Part shown: positions 35,638 to 43,562 of the stretch, piece by piece
Layout of the letters: each line of letters opens with the position of its first letter
Position numbering within the stretch: the stretch's first letter is position 1
Source: Glycomyces tritici
Lineage (GTDB): Bacteria > Actinomycetota > Actinomycetes > Mycobacteriales > Micromonosporaceae
Assembly: GCF_030403505.1 (NCBI RefSeq)
Contig: NZ_JAUEMJ010000010.1
Location: 124,001-188,000 of the forward strand
Length of the DNA stretch: 64,000 nucleotides
Reading direction: 5' to 3'
Notes under the pieces: model-generated
The model's database searches: none
What the model was told of the DNA's origin: nothing
The model's input: the letters and a program-made list of their open reading frames with translations, nothing else
Program-made: the position numbers and the translations under genes

Positions 35638-37388
35638 CAGGACTCCTGCCTAGAAGTGAGGAACCGGTACTCGTCTTGCAGCGAAAGCTCCGCATGGCTG
35701 CCAGTGGCCCGGACCTTCCCGTCCACCAGCCACGCCACCGCATCGGCCCGCGCCAGCCACAACGGCGACGCCGTCACCACCGCCGTCGTCCGCCCCGCCC
35801 GGGCCGCCGCCACCCGCTCGGCGATCAACGACTCCGTGTGCGCGTCGACCGCCGACGTCGGCTCCACCGCGAGCAGCACCTCCGCATCGGCCGCCAGCGC
35901 CCGCGCCAGGCGAAGCCGCTGGCGCTGGCCCCCGGAGAGGTTGCGGCCGGCGTTGTGGACCTCGCCGTCCATGGTCGAGCCGAGACTCGAGTGCACATCG
36001 CCCGCGCCCGCCGCGTGGATCGCCGCGAGCGCGCGGTCCTCGTCGACCCGCAGGGTCTCGCCGAGGGTCTGCGCGAACAGGTAGTCGTCGCGCAGGAGCA
36101 GCACGCGCTCGCGCACTTCGTCCAGCGCGAGGTCGGCGAGTTTCACGTCGCCCCACTCTGCTCCCGAGCCCCTGTCGGCCCCTGAACCCCAGCCTGTTTT
36201 CGAACCCCTGTCGGCTCCCGGCTCTGTTCCGGCCTCGCGGTACCGGGCCAGGCGCTCCATCGCGGCCTCGGCGGGCTTCGCCTCGGCGCTGACGACCACC
36301 GTGAGCCGGCCGGGCTCGATCGCGAGCCCCGATTCGGGGTCGCGCAGCGCGCCGGCCGCGCCCGTGGCGGTGCCGTCGTCGGCGATGTCGCTGCGGGTGC
36401 TGAAGAACGCGGTGAGCCGCCGGGACGCGACCTGCGCCGCGATCACGGCCTGGGCCATGCCGATCATCGCGCCCGAGTGCTGCGCGACGAGCGCCGTCAT
36501 GCCGAACGCCGCCGAGAGCTCCCCGATGCTGATCGTGCCGCTCAACGCCAGGCGCGCGCCGACCCAGGTGACCGCCGCGATGAGCGCCAGCGGCAGGCTC
36601 GCCTTCAGGCCCTGCACCCACGAGTCGGCGGTCGCCACGCCGTACCCGGCGTCGCGCAGCTCCGCCGAGGCCGCGCGGTAGCGCTGCGAGAACTGCTCCT
36701 CGCCGCCGACCCCGCGCAGCACCCGCAGGCCGCCGACGACATCGCTCGCCTGGCCCGTGAGGGTCGCGACCGAGGACCGGTACGCGATCTGGTGGTGCTG
36801 CAGCCGGCTGAGCACCGGCCCGACCACGAACCCGATGAGCAGCACCCCGGTGAGCGTGGTGATTCCCAGCGCGGGGCTGGCCCGCCACAGCAGCACTGCG
36901 CCCACGGTCGTCATGACCAGGCCCATCCAGCCGAACCCCAGCTGGAAGATGAACGAACCGGTCTTGTGCGCGTCCTCAGTGGAGAGGTTCACCATCTCGC
37001 CCGGGGAGATCGCGCCCCGCACGCCCGTCCCGGCCCGGTTCAGGTGGTCGGTGAGGTTGCGGACCGTGCGCACGCGCGCGTGCGACTCGGCCATGAACAG
37101 CGACCGGTACCCGGCCACGAACACCCACGAGGACGCGATCGCCACGACGACGAGCATGACCGACCACCGCACCAGCGGCTCGGACGAGCCCGCCAGGAGC
37201 ACCTCGTCGATGATCTTCGCGATCGTCCACGGCAGCAGGATCCAGGCCGCGCCGGAGATGCTGAGCAGCACGAACCCGAGCGCGACCAGGCCGGTCTGGG
37301 CGCGGGCGACGTACCAGAGGTACCGCCACGGGTCGGTTGGAATGTCCGCGGGGGACAAGGCAGGGGGGTGCAGTGGGTTGGGCTTCAC
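35637..37388 (-). CDS. ABC exporter half-transporter, intact signature but no Walker A
   Basis: A 583-residue partner of the next gene. Six membrane helices are present. In the NBD, the Walker A position reads VVVSAEAKPAEAAMERLA with no GxxGxGKS/T, the Walker B reads VLLAVEPTSAVDA with Val where Asp is expected, and the H-loop His is lost (VVTASPLW). The signature LSGGQRQRLRLARAL is perfect. A Gly/Ser/Asp-rich, repetitive insertion follows the dead Walker A (GADRGS occurs twice). GTG 37388 follows TACGTT by 8 nt, suggesting a leaderless start. It probably contributes only the signature of a single active ATP site. Confidence 0.88.
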   Translation of the reverse strand: MKPNPLHPPALSPADIPTDPWRYLWYVARAQTGLVALGFVLLSISGAAWILLPWTIAKIIDEVLLAGSSEPLVRWSVMLVVVAIASSWVFVAGYRSLFMAESHARVRTVRNLTDHLNRAGTGVRGAISPGEMVNLSTEDAHKTGSFIFQLGFGWMGLVMTTVGAVLLWRASPALGITTLTGVLLIGFVVGPVLSRLQHHQIAYRSSVATLTGQASDVVGGLRVLRGVGGEEQFSQRYRAASAELRDAGYGVATADSWVQGLKASLPLALIAAVTWVGARLALSGTISIGELSAAFGMTALVAQHSGAMIGMAQAVIAAQVASRRLTAFFSTRSDIADDGTATGAAGALRDPESGLAIEPGRLTVVVSAEAKPAEAAMERLARYREAGTEPGADRGSKTGWGSGADRGSGAEWGDVKLADLALDEVRERVLLLRDDYLFAQTLGETLRVDEDRALAAIHAAGAGDVHSSLGSTMDGEVHNAGRNLSGGQRQRLRLARALAADAEVLLAVEPTSAVDAHTESLIAERVAAARAGRTTAVVTASPLWLARADAVAWLVDGKVRATGSHAELSLQDEYRFLTSRQES

Positions 37389-37411
37389 AACTCACAAACG
37401 TAAGCATGCGA

Positions 37412-39502
37412 CTAGCCGGGCGGCAAGCGCTTATGTGACAGCTGCCGGTGTGATCCGGCACGCAGTGCGGATGTTGCGGGTGTCCGGCCCTGGTGCGGCC
37501 CGGCCACCCGCGTCTCCACGGAGGAGGCGGCTCCTGCGGGGACCGCGCGCGGGTGGCTCCCCGCGCGCGGCCTCGGTATGGCGACGTTCGCGAATTCCCT
37601 CTGTCGCCGCCATCCCGCAGGAGCCGGATGGCTTTTTACATCAAGGCTGACACGTGCTGTAGTCGAGTGGCAACAGGAAGTTTTCGCCTGTGGATAACTC
37701 GCCGTGTCCTGTGGACAACACCCTGTGGATAACTCCGTGCGCTGGGCCCGCACCAGCGCTTCCGCCACCGCATGCAGCCCCGCCGTGAAGCGCGGGTTCG
37801 CGGCCATCACCGGCTCGGCCCGAGCCACCGCCCGCCACGCATCGTCCTTGTACGTCGCATCGCCCGTCACCTGGAACGCCTCCAGCATCGCGGCCGCCGC
37901 CAGCGCCCAACCCGACGCGGTCGGGCCGTCGTGCACGTCGGCCGGTCGCGTCACCAGCGCCTCCGCGTCAGCGGCCGTGTCGTAGAACCCGCCCTCGAAG
38001 TCCGTGAAATGCTCCCGGATCTGCTCGATGAGCCCCTGCGCGCGGGCCGTCCAGTCACCGCCGAGCCGCAGGAACCCGAGCGCGACCGCCGCGTAGTCCT
38101 CCAAGATGCCCGGCGCCTCCGAAGCGGTGCCGCCGAGCGAGACCCGAGCCAGGCGCCCGTCAGCGCCGATGTGGACGCGCCGCAGCAGCTCCGCGGCCCG
38201 CTCGGCCGCCAGCAGCGAGTCGCGGTGGCCCGTACGCGAGGCGTACTCGGCGAGCGCCGCGATCGCGAGGCCGTTCCAGGCCGCGACCACCTTGTCGTCC
38301 CGGCCCGGCTGCGGCCGGCCGCGCCGCGCCGCGAGCAGCCGGTGGCGCGCCGCCTCCCAGCGGGCGCCGTCGCGCGGATCGCGGGGCAGCTCCAGCACGT
38401 TCGCGCCGTGCTCGAAGTTCGGATTCGCCAGGTCGACCCCGAAGGACTCGGCGGCCCACGCCGCGTCCTCGCCGAGCACCGCCTCCAGCTCGGCGGCGGT
38501 CCACACGTAGGTCAGGCCCTCGACGCCCTCGGTGTCGGCGTCGAACGCCGCCGCGAACCCGCCCTCCTCGGTCGAGAACCGCTCCAAGAGGAACGCCGCC
38601 GTCTCGTCCGCGACCCGCGCGAACAGCGCGCCCTCGCCGTTCAGCCGCGAGTACAGCCAAAGGAGCTCGGCGTTGTCGTACAGCATCTTCTCGAAGTGCG
38701 GCACCGTCCACGCCGCGTCCACGCTGTACCGCGCGAACCCGCCCTCGAGCTGGTCGTAGATCCCGCCGCGCGCCATCCGCTCCGCGGTGAGCCGCACATG
38801 GCCCAGCAGGCGCTCGTCCCCGGTGCGCACGTACGCGTCGCAGAGGAACCGCAGCGCCGGCACGCTCGGGAACTTCGGCGCCGCGCCGAAGCCGCCGTTC
38901 ACGCTGTCGGCGGAGGCCATCGTCGCCGCCGCGGCCGCATCCAGCAGCTCGGTGCGGATCGGCGGCGCGGGCGGGCACGGCCCGTCCAGCGGGCACGCCA
39001 CCGTGACGTCGGCGAACGCCGGGCCGCTGCCCGCGCTCGCCTCCACGATCGCCGCGCCCTGGTGCGCCAGCTCCTCCCGCTGCGTCGTCCACGCCGTGTG
39101 CACCGCGTCGAGCAGCCGCAGGAAATGCGCCTTCGGGAAGTACGTCCCGGCGAAGAACGGCGTCCCGTCAGGGAACGCGAAGACCGTCATCGGCCACCCG
39201 CCCTGGCCCGTGATCGCCATCGTCGCCTGCATGTACACCGCGTCCAGGTCGGGCCGCTCCTCCCGGTCGACCTTCACGGCCACGAACCGGGAGTTGATCG
39301 CATCGGCGACCGTCTTGTCCTCGAACGACTCATGCGCCATCACATGGCACCAGTGGCAGGTCGAGTACCCCACCGAGATCAGGACCGGGACGTCGCGCGC
39401 GGCGGCCTCCGCGAGCGCCGCGGCGCTCCACTGGCGCCACGCCACCGGGTTCTCGGCATGCTGACGCAGATACGGGGACAGGGCTCCCGCCAACTCGTTC
39501 AC
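37412..39502 (-). CDS. DUF255 thioredoxin-domain protein (YyaL/SPATA20 family) with replaced C-terminus
   Basis: The N-terminal thioredoxin-like domain has CHWCHVM (in YSTCHWCHVMAHESF), the DREERPDLD segment and GQGGWPMTVF, all family hallmarks; the rest is an alpha-alpha barrel like N-acylglucosamine epimerases. Family similarity stops after AEALVRAQ, about 108 residues before the stop. The expected closing region (a hydrophobic VG-type strand and a YVC-type Cys motif) is absent. The remaining sequence includes a triple DnaA-box cluster and a palindromic repeat, so the annotated tail is probably read-through. GTG 39502 is preferred; GTG 39520 is possible. The gene may be non-functional. Confidence 0.75.
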   Translation of the reverse strand: MNELAGALSPYLRQHAENPVAWRQWSAAALAEAAARDVPVLISVGYSTCHWCHVMAHESFEDKTVADAINSRFVAVKVDREERPDLDAVYMQATMAITGQGGWPMTVFAFPDGTPFFAGTYFPKAHFLRLLDAVHTAWTTQREELAHQGAAIVEASAGSGPAFADVTVACPLDGPCPPAPPIRTELLDAAAAATMASADSVNGGFGAAPKFPSVPALRFLCDAYVRTGDERLLGHVRLTAERMARGGIYDQLEGGFARYSVDAAWTVPHFEKMLYDNAELLWLYSRLNGEGALFARVADETAAFLLERFSTEEGGFAAAFDADTEGVEGLTYVWTAAELEAVLGEDAAWAAESFGVDLANPNFEHGANVLELPRDPRDGARWEAARHRLLAARRGRPQPGRDDKVVAAWNGLAIAALAEYASRTGHRDSLLAAERAAELLRRVHIGADGRLARVSLGGTASEAPGILEDYAAVALGFLRLGGDWTARAQGLIEQIREHFTDFEGGFYDTAADAEALVTRPADVHDGPTASGWALAAAAMLEAFQVTGDATYKDDAWRAVARAEPVMAANPRFTAGLHAVAEALVRAQRTELSTGCCPQDTASYPQAKTSCCHSTTARVSLDVKSHPAPAGWRRQREFANVAIPRPRAGSHPRAVPAGAASSVETRVAGPHQGRTPATSALRAGSHRQLSHKRLPPG
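37528..37626. repeat. Intergenic palindromic element, copy 2
   Basis: CGGCTCCTGCGGG at 37528-37540 and its 13-bp exact complement at 37614-37626 enclose a GCGCGCGGG/CCCCGCGCGC hairpin and a GGCGACGTTCGCGA core (37580-37593) that matches copy 1 at 12 of 14 positions. It falls within the read-through tail of the DUF255 frame. Confidence 0.5.
37689..37732. promoter_or_regulatory. Cluster of three DnaA boxes
   Basis: TGTGGATAA at 37689-37697, TGTGGACAA at 37710-37718 and TGTGGATAA at 37724-37732 are exact matches (reverse orientation) to TTATCCACA/TTGTCCACA. All three lie in the same direction within 44 bp. No dnaA, dnaN or long AT-rich unwinding region is nearby, so this is not an obvious oriC. 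A DnaA-titration or DARS/datA-like site is possible. Confidence 0.6.
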
Positions 39503-39648
39503 CCCCCAAGCCTCGCACACCCCGGCGGTGCGGCGAGCGGGAGCGAAGAGGTAGGGCAGGCGCTACCACCGGCCGGGTGCTGGCGGGGGGAGCGATTCGG
39601 GTGCCCGCGTCACTGATTCCAAGGCCCGATTTCGCGAGGCTAGAGGGC

Positions 39649-40629
39649 ATGATCATCCATGCGCCCCTTGGCGACAGTGCCGACACTGCGACCACCCTCA
39701 AGGGACTGACGACGGCCGGATTCACCGCGCTCGGCGTCGGGTTCGCCGCTATGGTCGTCCTCCACGCGACCTCCGGCCTCAACCCCGTCGAGGTCGTCAT
39801 CAGCCTCCACCTCTACACCCCGCTCGGCTGGCTCCTGCCCGTCGCGCTCGTCCTCTTCGGCCTCGGCGCCTGCGCGTTCGCGGCCGTCGCCCGCCGCGTC
39901 GACGCCCCGCGCTGGCTCAGCCCGATGCTGCTGGTCTGGGCCGGGTTCCTGGGCCTGGTGGCCCTCTTCCCGACCGACCCGCCCGGCCTCCCCGAGGTGT
40001 CGCTGATCTCGGCGATCCACCGCTACGCGGCGTTCTGCGCGTTCAGCACCATGGCCGTCATGGGCCTCGCGTTCGCCCGCTGGGCGAAGGGCACCGAATG
40101 CCCCGAGAAGACCCGCAGGTCGATCCTCGCGGCCAGCTGGATCGCCGTCGTCGCGCTCACCGCCTGCTCGGCGCCGTACGTCGCCGAGTGGTTCGGGGTG
40201 CCGCGCGAGCCCGGCGCGTTCGCGGCCGGCCTGCTGCAGCGCACCACGGTGGGCATGGAGCTGGTGGCCCTGGCGTTCGTGGGCGCCTGGCTCAAGGGCT
40301 CAGTAGAAGCCCTCGGCCTCGGATTTGGCCCAGGCGTCGCAGGGGGCGTCGTAGCGCCGCTCGATGTAGTCGAGGCCCCAGAGGATCTGCGTGACCGGGT
40401 TGGTGCGCCAGTCGTCGCCGAAGGACGCCATCTTGTTCCCGGGGTAGGACTGCGGAATGCCGTAGGCGCCGATCGAGTTCTCGGCCAGTTCGTTCCAGCC
40501 GGACTCCTTGTCCCACAGGAGCTCCAGACACGCGAACTGCTCCAGGTCGAACCCGGCCTCGAGCGTGAGCGCGCAGCCCGTCGCCTTGTTCCCGGAGAAC
40601 TCGTCGCAGCTGGCCGGGATGTCGACTGA
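39649..40629 (+). CDS. DUF998 family membrane protein with an antisense-overlapping tail
   Basis: The first 215 residues form a DUF998-like membrane protein with about six helices (for example GFTALGVGFAAMVVLHATSG, WLLPVALVLFGLGACAFAAVA and HRYAAFCAFSTMAVMGLAFARWAKG). Homologous pattern ends near GAWLKGS at about 40302. The frame then continues for about 110 residues through DNA that encodes the SLT-like gene on the other strand and finally stops at 40629. The natural stop seems to have been lost. Start ATG 39649 has AGAGGG 2 nt upstream. Function unknown. Confidence 0.7.
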   Translation: MIIHAPLGDSADTATTLKGLTTAGFTALGVGFAAMVVLHATSGLNPVEVVISLHLYTPLGWLLPVALVLFGLGACAFAAVARRVDAPRWLSPMLLVWAGFLGLVALFPTDPPGLPEVSLISAIHRYAAFCAFSTMAVMGLAFARWAKGTECPEKTRRSILAASWIAVVALTACSAPYVAEWFGVPREPGAFAAGLLQRTTVGMELVALAFVGAWLKGSVEALGLGFGPGVAGGVVAPLDVVEAPEDLRDRVGAPVVAEGRHLVPGVGLRNAVGADRVLGQFVPAGLLVPQELQTRELLQVEPGLERERAARRLVPGELVAAGRDVD

Positions 40630-40971
40630 CGTCGGGTTGTTGTTCGCGGCGGCCTCCTCAGCGGCCTGGTCGGCGTCCTCCTGGGCGTCGTTCAGGCCGT
40701 TCGCCTTGTCCGCGGCGTACTCGAAGACCGCTTCGGCCTTGACCGTGACGTCGGCGCCTGCGGTCGCGGCGATGTAGTCGCGGTGGTGCCCGCGCGCCTC
40801 CTCGTAGGCCGCCTCGGCGTCGGCCTGCTGCTCGGCGGCGGCCTGCCCGGGGTGCTCGGCGTCGATCTCGGCGGGGTGGTCGGTGACGGCGGAGACGGCG
40901 ATGAGGGCGCCGATCGCGAGCACCACGAGGGCGGCGATCCGGGCCCCGTAGCGGGTCAGCTTCGGGATCAT
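40300..40971 (-). CDS. SLT-like lytic transglycosylase, exported (paralogue 1)
   Basis: A 223-residue exported wall-lytic-type protein. A basic N-terminus and one hydrophobic segment (IAALVVLAIGALIAVSAV) act as signal peptide or anchor. An Ala/Glu-rich coiled coil of about 90 residues follows, then a lysozyme-fold domain of about 100 residues with the catalytic Glu in LLWDKESGWN and the motifs GAYGIPQSYPGNKMAS and NPVTQILWGLDYIERRY. Four Cys are present. It is a tandem duplicate of the gene at 41022. Its 3' end is overlapped antisense by the DUF998 frame. Confidence 0.87.
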   Translation of the reverse strand: MIPKLTRYGARIAALVVLAIGALIAVSAVTDHPAEIDAEHPGQAAAEQQADAEAAYEEARGHHRDYIAATAGADVTVKAEAVFEYAADKANGLNDAQEDADQAAEEAAANNNPTSVDIPASCDEFSGNKATGCALTLEAGFDLEQFACLELLWDKESGWNELAENSIGAYGIPQSYPGNKMASFGDDWRTNPVTQILWGLDYIERRYDAPCDAWAKSEAEGFY

Positions 40972-40995
40972 GGGGGCTCCAAGAAAAGACCGCCG

Positions 40996-41021
40996 CCCGG
41001 CGGACCGGGCAGCGGCGGGGT
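40996..41021 (-). terminator. GC hairpin between the two SLT-like genes
   Basis: CCGCCGCCCGG pairs imperfectly with CCGGGCAGCGGCGG around CGGA in the 50-bp gap. It may reduce read-through from paralogue 2 into paralogue 1. Confidence 0.4.
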
Positions 41022-41711
41022 CTAGTACCAGCCGACGTCTTCGGAGTGGTTCCAGGCTTCGCAGGGCGTGCCGTAGCGGCCCTCGATGTAGCCCAGGCCC
41101 CACTCGATCTGGGTGACGGGGTTGGTCTCCCAGTCGGCGCCCTCGCTGGCCATCTTGTCGCCGGGGAGGGCCTGCGGGATGCCGTAGGCGCCGATCCCGT
41201 TGGCGGCGGTGTGGTTCCAGCCGGACTCGCGGTCCCACAGTGCCACGAGGCAGCCGATCTCGTCCATGCCGAAACCGTGCTCCTGCGCGAGCGCGCAGCC
41301 GGTGGCCTTGTTGCCGGAGTACTCGCCGCAGCTGCCGGGGATGTCCACATCGGTGCGGCCGGCGTTCGCGGCCTCCTCGGCGGCCTCTTCGGCCTCCTTC
41401 TCGGCCTCGTCGGCTTCCTTCTGGGCGTCGTTGAGGCTGTTCGCCTTGTCGGCGGCGTAGTCGAAGACGGCCTCGGACTTGACGGTGACGTCGGCGCCCG
41501 CGGTCTCGGCGATGTAGTTGACGTGCTGGTAGCGGACTTCCTCGTACGCCGCCTCGGCCTCGGCCTGCTGTTCGGCCGCGGCCTGGCTGGGGTGGTTGGC
41601 GTCGGTCTGCCAGAGATTGTCGCTCGCGGCGCTGACGGCCACGACGGCCCCGAGTGCAAGAACGACCACGGCGGCGATTTTCGCGCCGTAGCGGGTCAGC
41701 AGTGGGATCAT
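41022..41711 (-). CDS. SLT-like lytic transglycosylase, exported (paralogue 2)
   Basis: A 229-residue paralogue of the preceding gene with the same order: N-terminal signal/anchor (MIPLLTRYGAKIAAVVVLALGAVVAVSA), long Glu/Ala-rich coiled coil and lysozyme-like domain with the catalytic Glu in ALWDRESGWN and GAYGIPQALPGDKMAS. The two share their start (MIP-LTRYGA) and catalytic blocks, and differ most in the coiled coil. A 19-bp perfect hairpin ends right at the AGGAG ribosome site. Wall remodelling is the likely role. Confidence 0.87.
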   Translation of the reverse strand: MIPLLTRYGAKIAAVVVLALGAVVAVSAASDNLWQTDANHPSQAAAEQQAEAEAAYEEVRYQHVNYIAETAGADVTVKSEAVFDYAADKANSLNDAQKEADEAEKEAEEAAEEAANAGRTDVDIPGSCGEYSGNKATGCALAQEHGFGMDEIGCLVALWDRESGWNHTAANGIGAYGIPQALPGDKMASEGADWETNPVTQIEWGLGYIEGRYGTPCEAWNHSEDVGWY

Positions 41712-41722
41712 TCGCTCTACTC

Positions 41723-41762
41723 CTGTGTCCCGGGCGTCTGTCCACAGACGCCCGGGACACAG
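41723..41762 (-). terminator. 19-bp perfect hairpin between phoH2 and the SLT-like gene
   Basis: CTGTGTCCCGGGCGTCTGT and its exact complement flank two bases. It follows the phoH2 stop by about 18 nt, so it may terminate phoH2. Its last bases run into the AGGAG ribosome site of the next gene, only 11 nt before the ATG, so it could also control translation. Confidence 0.65.
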
Positions 41763-41780
41763 CATGCCAGAGCGGTGTCC

Positions 41781-43064
41781 CTAGCCTTCGAGCAGGTTGG
41801 TGACCATTTCCGCGATCTCCGAACGCTCACTGCGCGTAAGCGTCACGTGAGCGAACAGTGGGTGGCCCTTGAGCACGTCGATCACCGAGGCGACCCCGTC
41901 GTGGCGGCCCACCCGCAGGTTGTCGCGTTGCGCGACATCGTGAGTGAGCACCACTTTGGAACCCTGCCCGATGCGCGAGAGCACCGTCAGGAGCACCCCG
42001 CGCTCGAGCGACTGCGCCTCGTCGACGATGACGAACGCGTCGTGCAACGAGCGCCCGCGGATGTGCGTGAGCGGCAGGACTTCGAGCATCCCGCGCTCCA
42101 GCACCTCCGAGATCACGACGTCGTTGGTGACGGCGCCGAGCGTGTCGAACACGGCCTGGCCCCACGGGCTCATCTTCTCGCCCTCGGAGCCCGGCAGGTA
42201 GCCCAGCTGCTGGCCGCCGACCGCGTACAGCGGCCGGAACACGATGACCTTCTTGAACAGCTCGCGTTCGAGCACCTGCTCGAGCCCGGCGCACAGCGCC
42301 ATCGCGGACTTGCCGGTGCCGGCCTTCCCGCCGAGCGAGACGATCCCGATCTCGGGATCGAGCAGCAGGTCGAGCGCGACCCGCTGCTCGGCGGAGCGGC
42401 CGTGGACGCCGAAGGCGTCACGACCCCGGATGAGACGGATCTGCTTGTCCACAGTGACCCGGCCCAGCGCCTTGGAGCTGTTGCCGGTGAGGACGAGCCC
42501 GGTGTGGCAGGGCAGCTCCACGTCGTGCGGGAGCGCCGCTTCGCCGCCGTCGAAGAGCTGGTCGATCACCTCGTCGGCGACGGCGAGCTCGTGCATCCCG
42601 GTCCAGGTGGGGTCCACGGCCTGCCCGTGGCGGTACTCCTCGGTGGGGATGCCGACCGCGGAGGCCTTGACCCGCAGCGGCATGTCCTTGGTGACCAGCA
42701 CGGCGTCGGCGCCTTCGAGCCCCAGTGCCCGGGTGACGGCGATGATGCGCGAGTCGTTGGTGTCCACGGCGAAACCGGCCGGCAGGCCGGAGGTGTCGAC
42801 GTGGTTGAGCTCGACCCGGATGGAACCGCCGTGGTCCCCGACGGGGATCGGCTGGTCGAGGCGCCCGTGCCTGATGCGGAGTTCGTCGAGGCGCCTGAGG
42901 CACTCCCGGGCGAACCAGCCCAGTTCGGGATGGTGGCGTTTGCCCTCCAGTTCGCTTACTACGACGAGCGGAATGACCACGTGGTGTTCGTCGAACCGTG
43001 AGAACGCACCAGGGTCTGATAGCAGAACCGAGGTGTCGAGGACGTAAGTGCGTTGCACTGGCAC
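41781..43064 (-). CDS. phoH2: PIN-PhoH2 fusion RNase/helicase
   Basis: A 427-residue protein. The N-terminal PIN domain begins [12 protein letters not shown] with the catalytic Asp residues and [11 protein letters not shown]. The PhoH domain has Walker [13 protein letters not shown], Walker [13 protein letters not shown] and the conserved [14 protein letters not shown]. In mycobacteria PhoH2 is an ATP-dependent RNA helicase/RNase and the fused form acts like a toxin-antitoxin relative; Rv1095 is the homologue I have in mind. GTG 43064 has GGGAGG upstream. Confidence 0.93.
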   Translation of the reverse strand: MPVQRTYVLDTSVLLSDPGAFSRFDEHHVVIPLVVVSELEGKRHHPELGWFARECLRRLDELRIRHGRLDQPIPVGDHGGSIRVELNHVDTSGLPAGFAVDTNDSRIIAVTRALGLEGADAVLVTKDMPLRVKASAVGIPTEEYRHGQAVDPTWTGMHELAVADEVIDQLFDGGEAALPHDVELPCHTGLVLTGNSSKALGRVTVDKQIRLIRGRDAFGVHGRSAEQRVALDLLLDPEIGIVSLGGKAGTGKSAMALCAGLEQVLERELFKKVIVFRPLYAVGGQQLGYLPGSEGEKMSPWGQAVFDTLGAVTNDVVISEVLERGMLEVLPLTHIRGRSLHDAFVIVDEAQSLERGVLLTVLSRIGQGSKVVLTHDVAQRDNLRVGRHDGVASVIDVLKGHPLFAHVTLTRSERSEIAEMVTNLLEG

Positions 43065-43255
43065 GGTCGCCTCCCGGGTGTCGATGTGTAGGGGACGGAG
43101 CCCCGTTGGTACTCACACTCTAGTTGGGAGGTACGTCACTCCGCCACCGTTAAATGCATTGAAAGCAACACTCGCAGTCACGGCAGCGTCGGAAATCCGA
43201 CAAAGCAGACACGCCGGGTTATCGTTCGATCACAGAAAGCGGGCCGCTTCTCGGC

Positions 43256-43261
43256 GAGAAT
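43256..43261 (+). promoter_or_regulatory. Possible -10 box GAGAAT, leaderless promoter of the FtsK-like operon
   Basis: GAGAAT ends 6 nt before GTG 43268, and there is no ribosome site before this first gene while the following genes have GGAG-type sites. This suggests transcription starts at the start codon. The rest of 43065-43255 shows no gene. Confidence 0.35.
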
Positions 43262-43267
43262 GAGCCT

Positions 43268-43534
43268 GTGTCCACCGTGAGCGTCGCCGAACTCAAGTCC
43301 GCCATCGCCGCCGCCCTCCAGCAGGTCCGCGACGGCCAGGCCGCCATTGCCTCCGCCAGCCAGAACATCGAAGCCGCCCAGGGGAGCCTCACCGCCGTCA
43401 CCGCAGGCTCGGGCCACGACTCGGTCGCCACCGCCCAATCGGCGCTCGCCCAGGCGGCCGCCGAACTGGAGCAGTCCCTGGCCGCCACCTTCGCCGCCGC
43501 CGAACAGGCCGAGGCGTACGCCGCGACCCTCTAG
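43268..43534 (+). CDS. Small helical-hairpin protein, first gene of the FtsK-like operon
   Basis: An 88-residue all-alpha protein. Two long amphipathic, Ala/Gln-rich helices (about residues 5-42 and 52-86) are joined by the turn AGSGHDSV. Size and hairpin layout resemble WXG100/ESAT-6 proteins, but there is no WxG motif in the turn and no clear YxxxD/E secretion tail. It is followed 28 nt later by the second gene and then by an EccC-like ATPase. It could be the substrate or adaptor of that ATPase; I do not recognise a named family. Confidence 0.72.
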   Translation: MSTVSVAELKSAIAAALQQVRDGQAAIASASQNIEAAQGSLTAVTAGSGHDSVATAQSALAQAAAELEQSLAATFAAAEQAEAYAATL

Positions 43535-43562
43535 ACAGTGTCCCTGTAGAACGGAGCCCCCT

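Noticed and set aside
37689..37732. Origin of replication
   Set aside because: Three DnaA boxes are too few, there is no AT-rich unwinding element, and dnaA, dnaN, rpmH, parAB or gidB are absent. I keep it as a DnaA-binding cluster only.
39521..39648. Upstream extension of the DUF998 gene to 39577
   Set aside because: The extra residues are non-hydrophobic and unrelated to the family; ATG 39649 has a ribosome site.
41712..41780. c-di-AMP (ydaO-type) riboswitch before the SLT-like gene
   Set aside because: Actinobacterial wall hydrolases often have one, but the 69-bp gap holds only one perfect hairpin and is too short for that aptamer.
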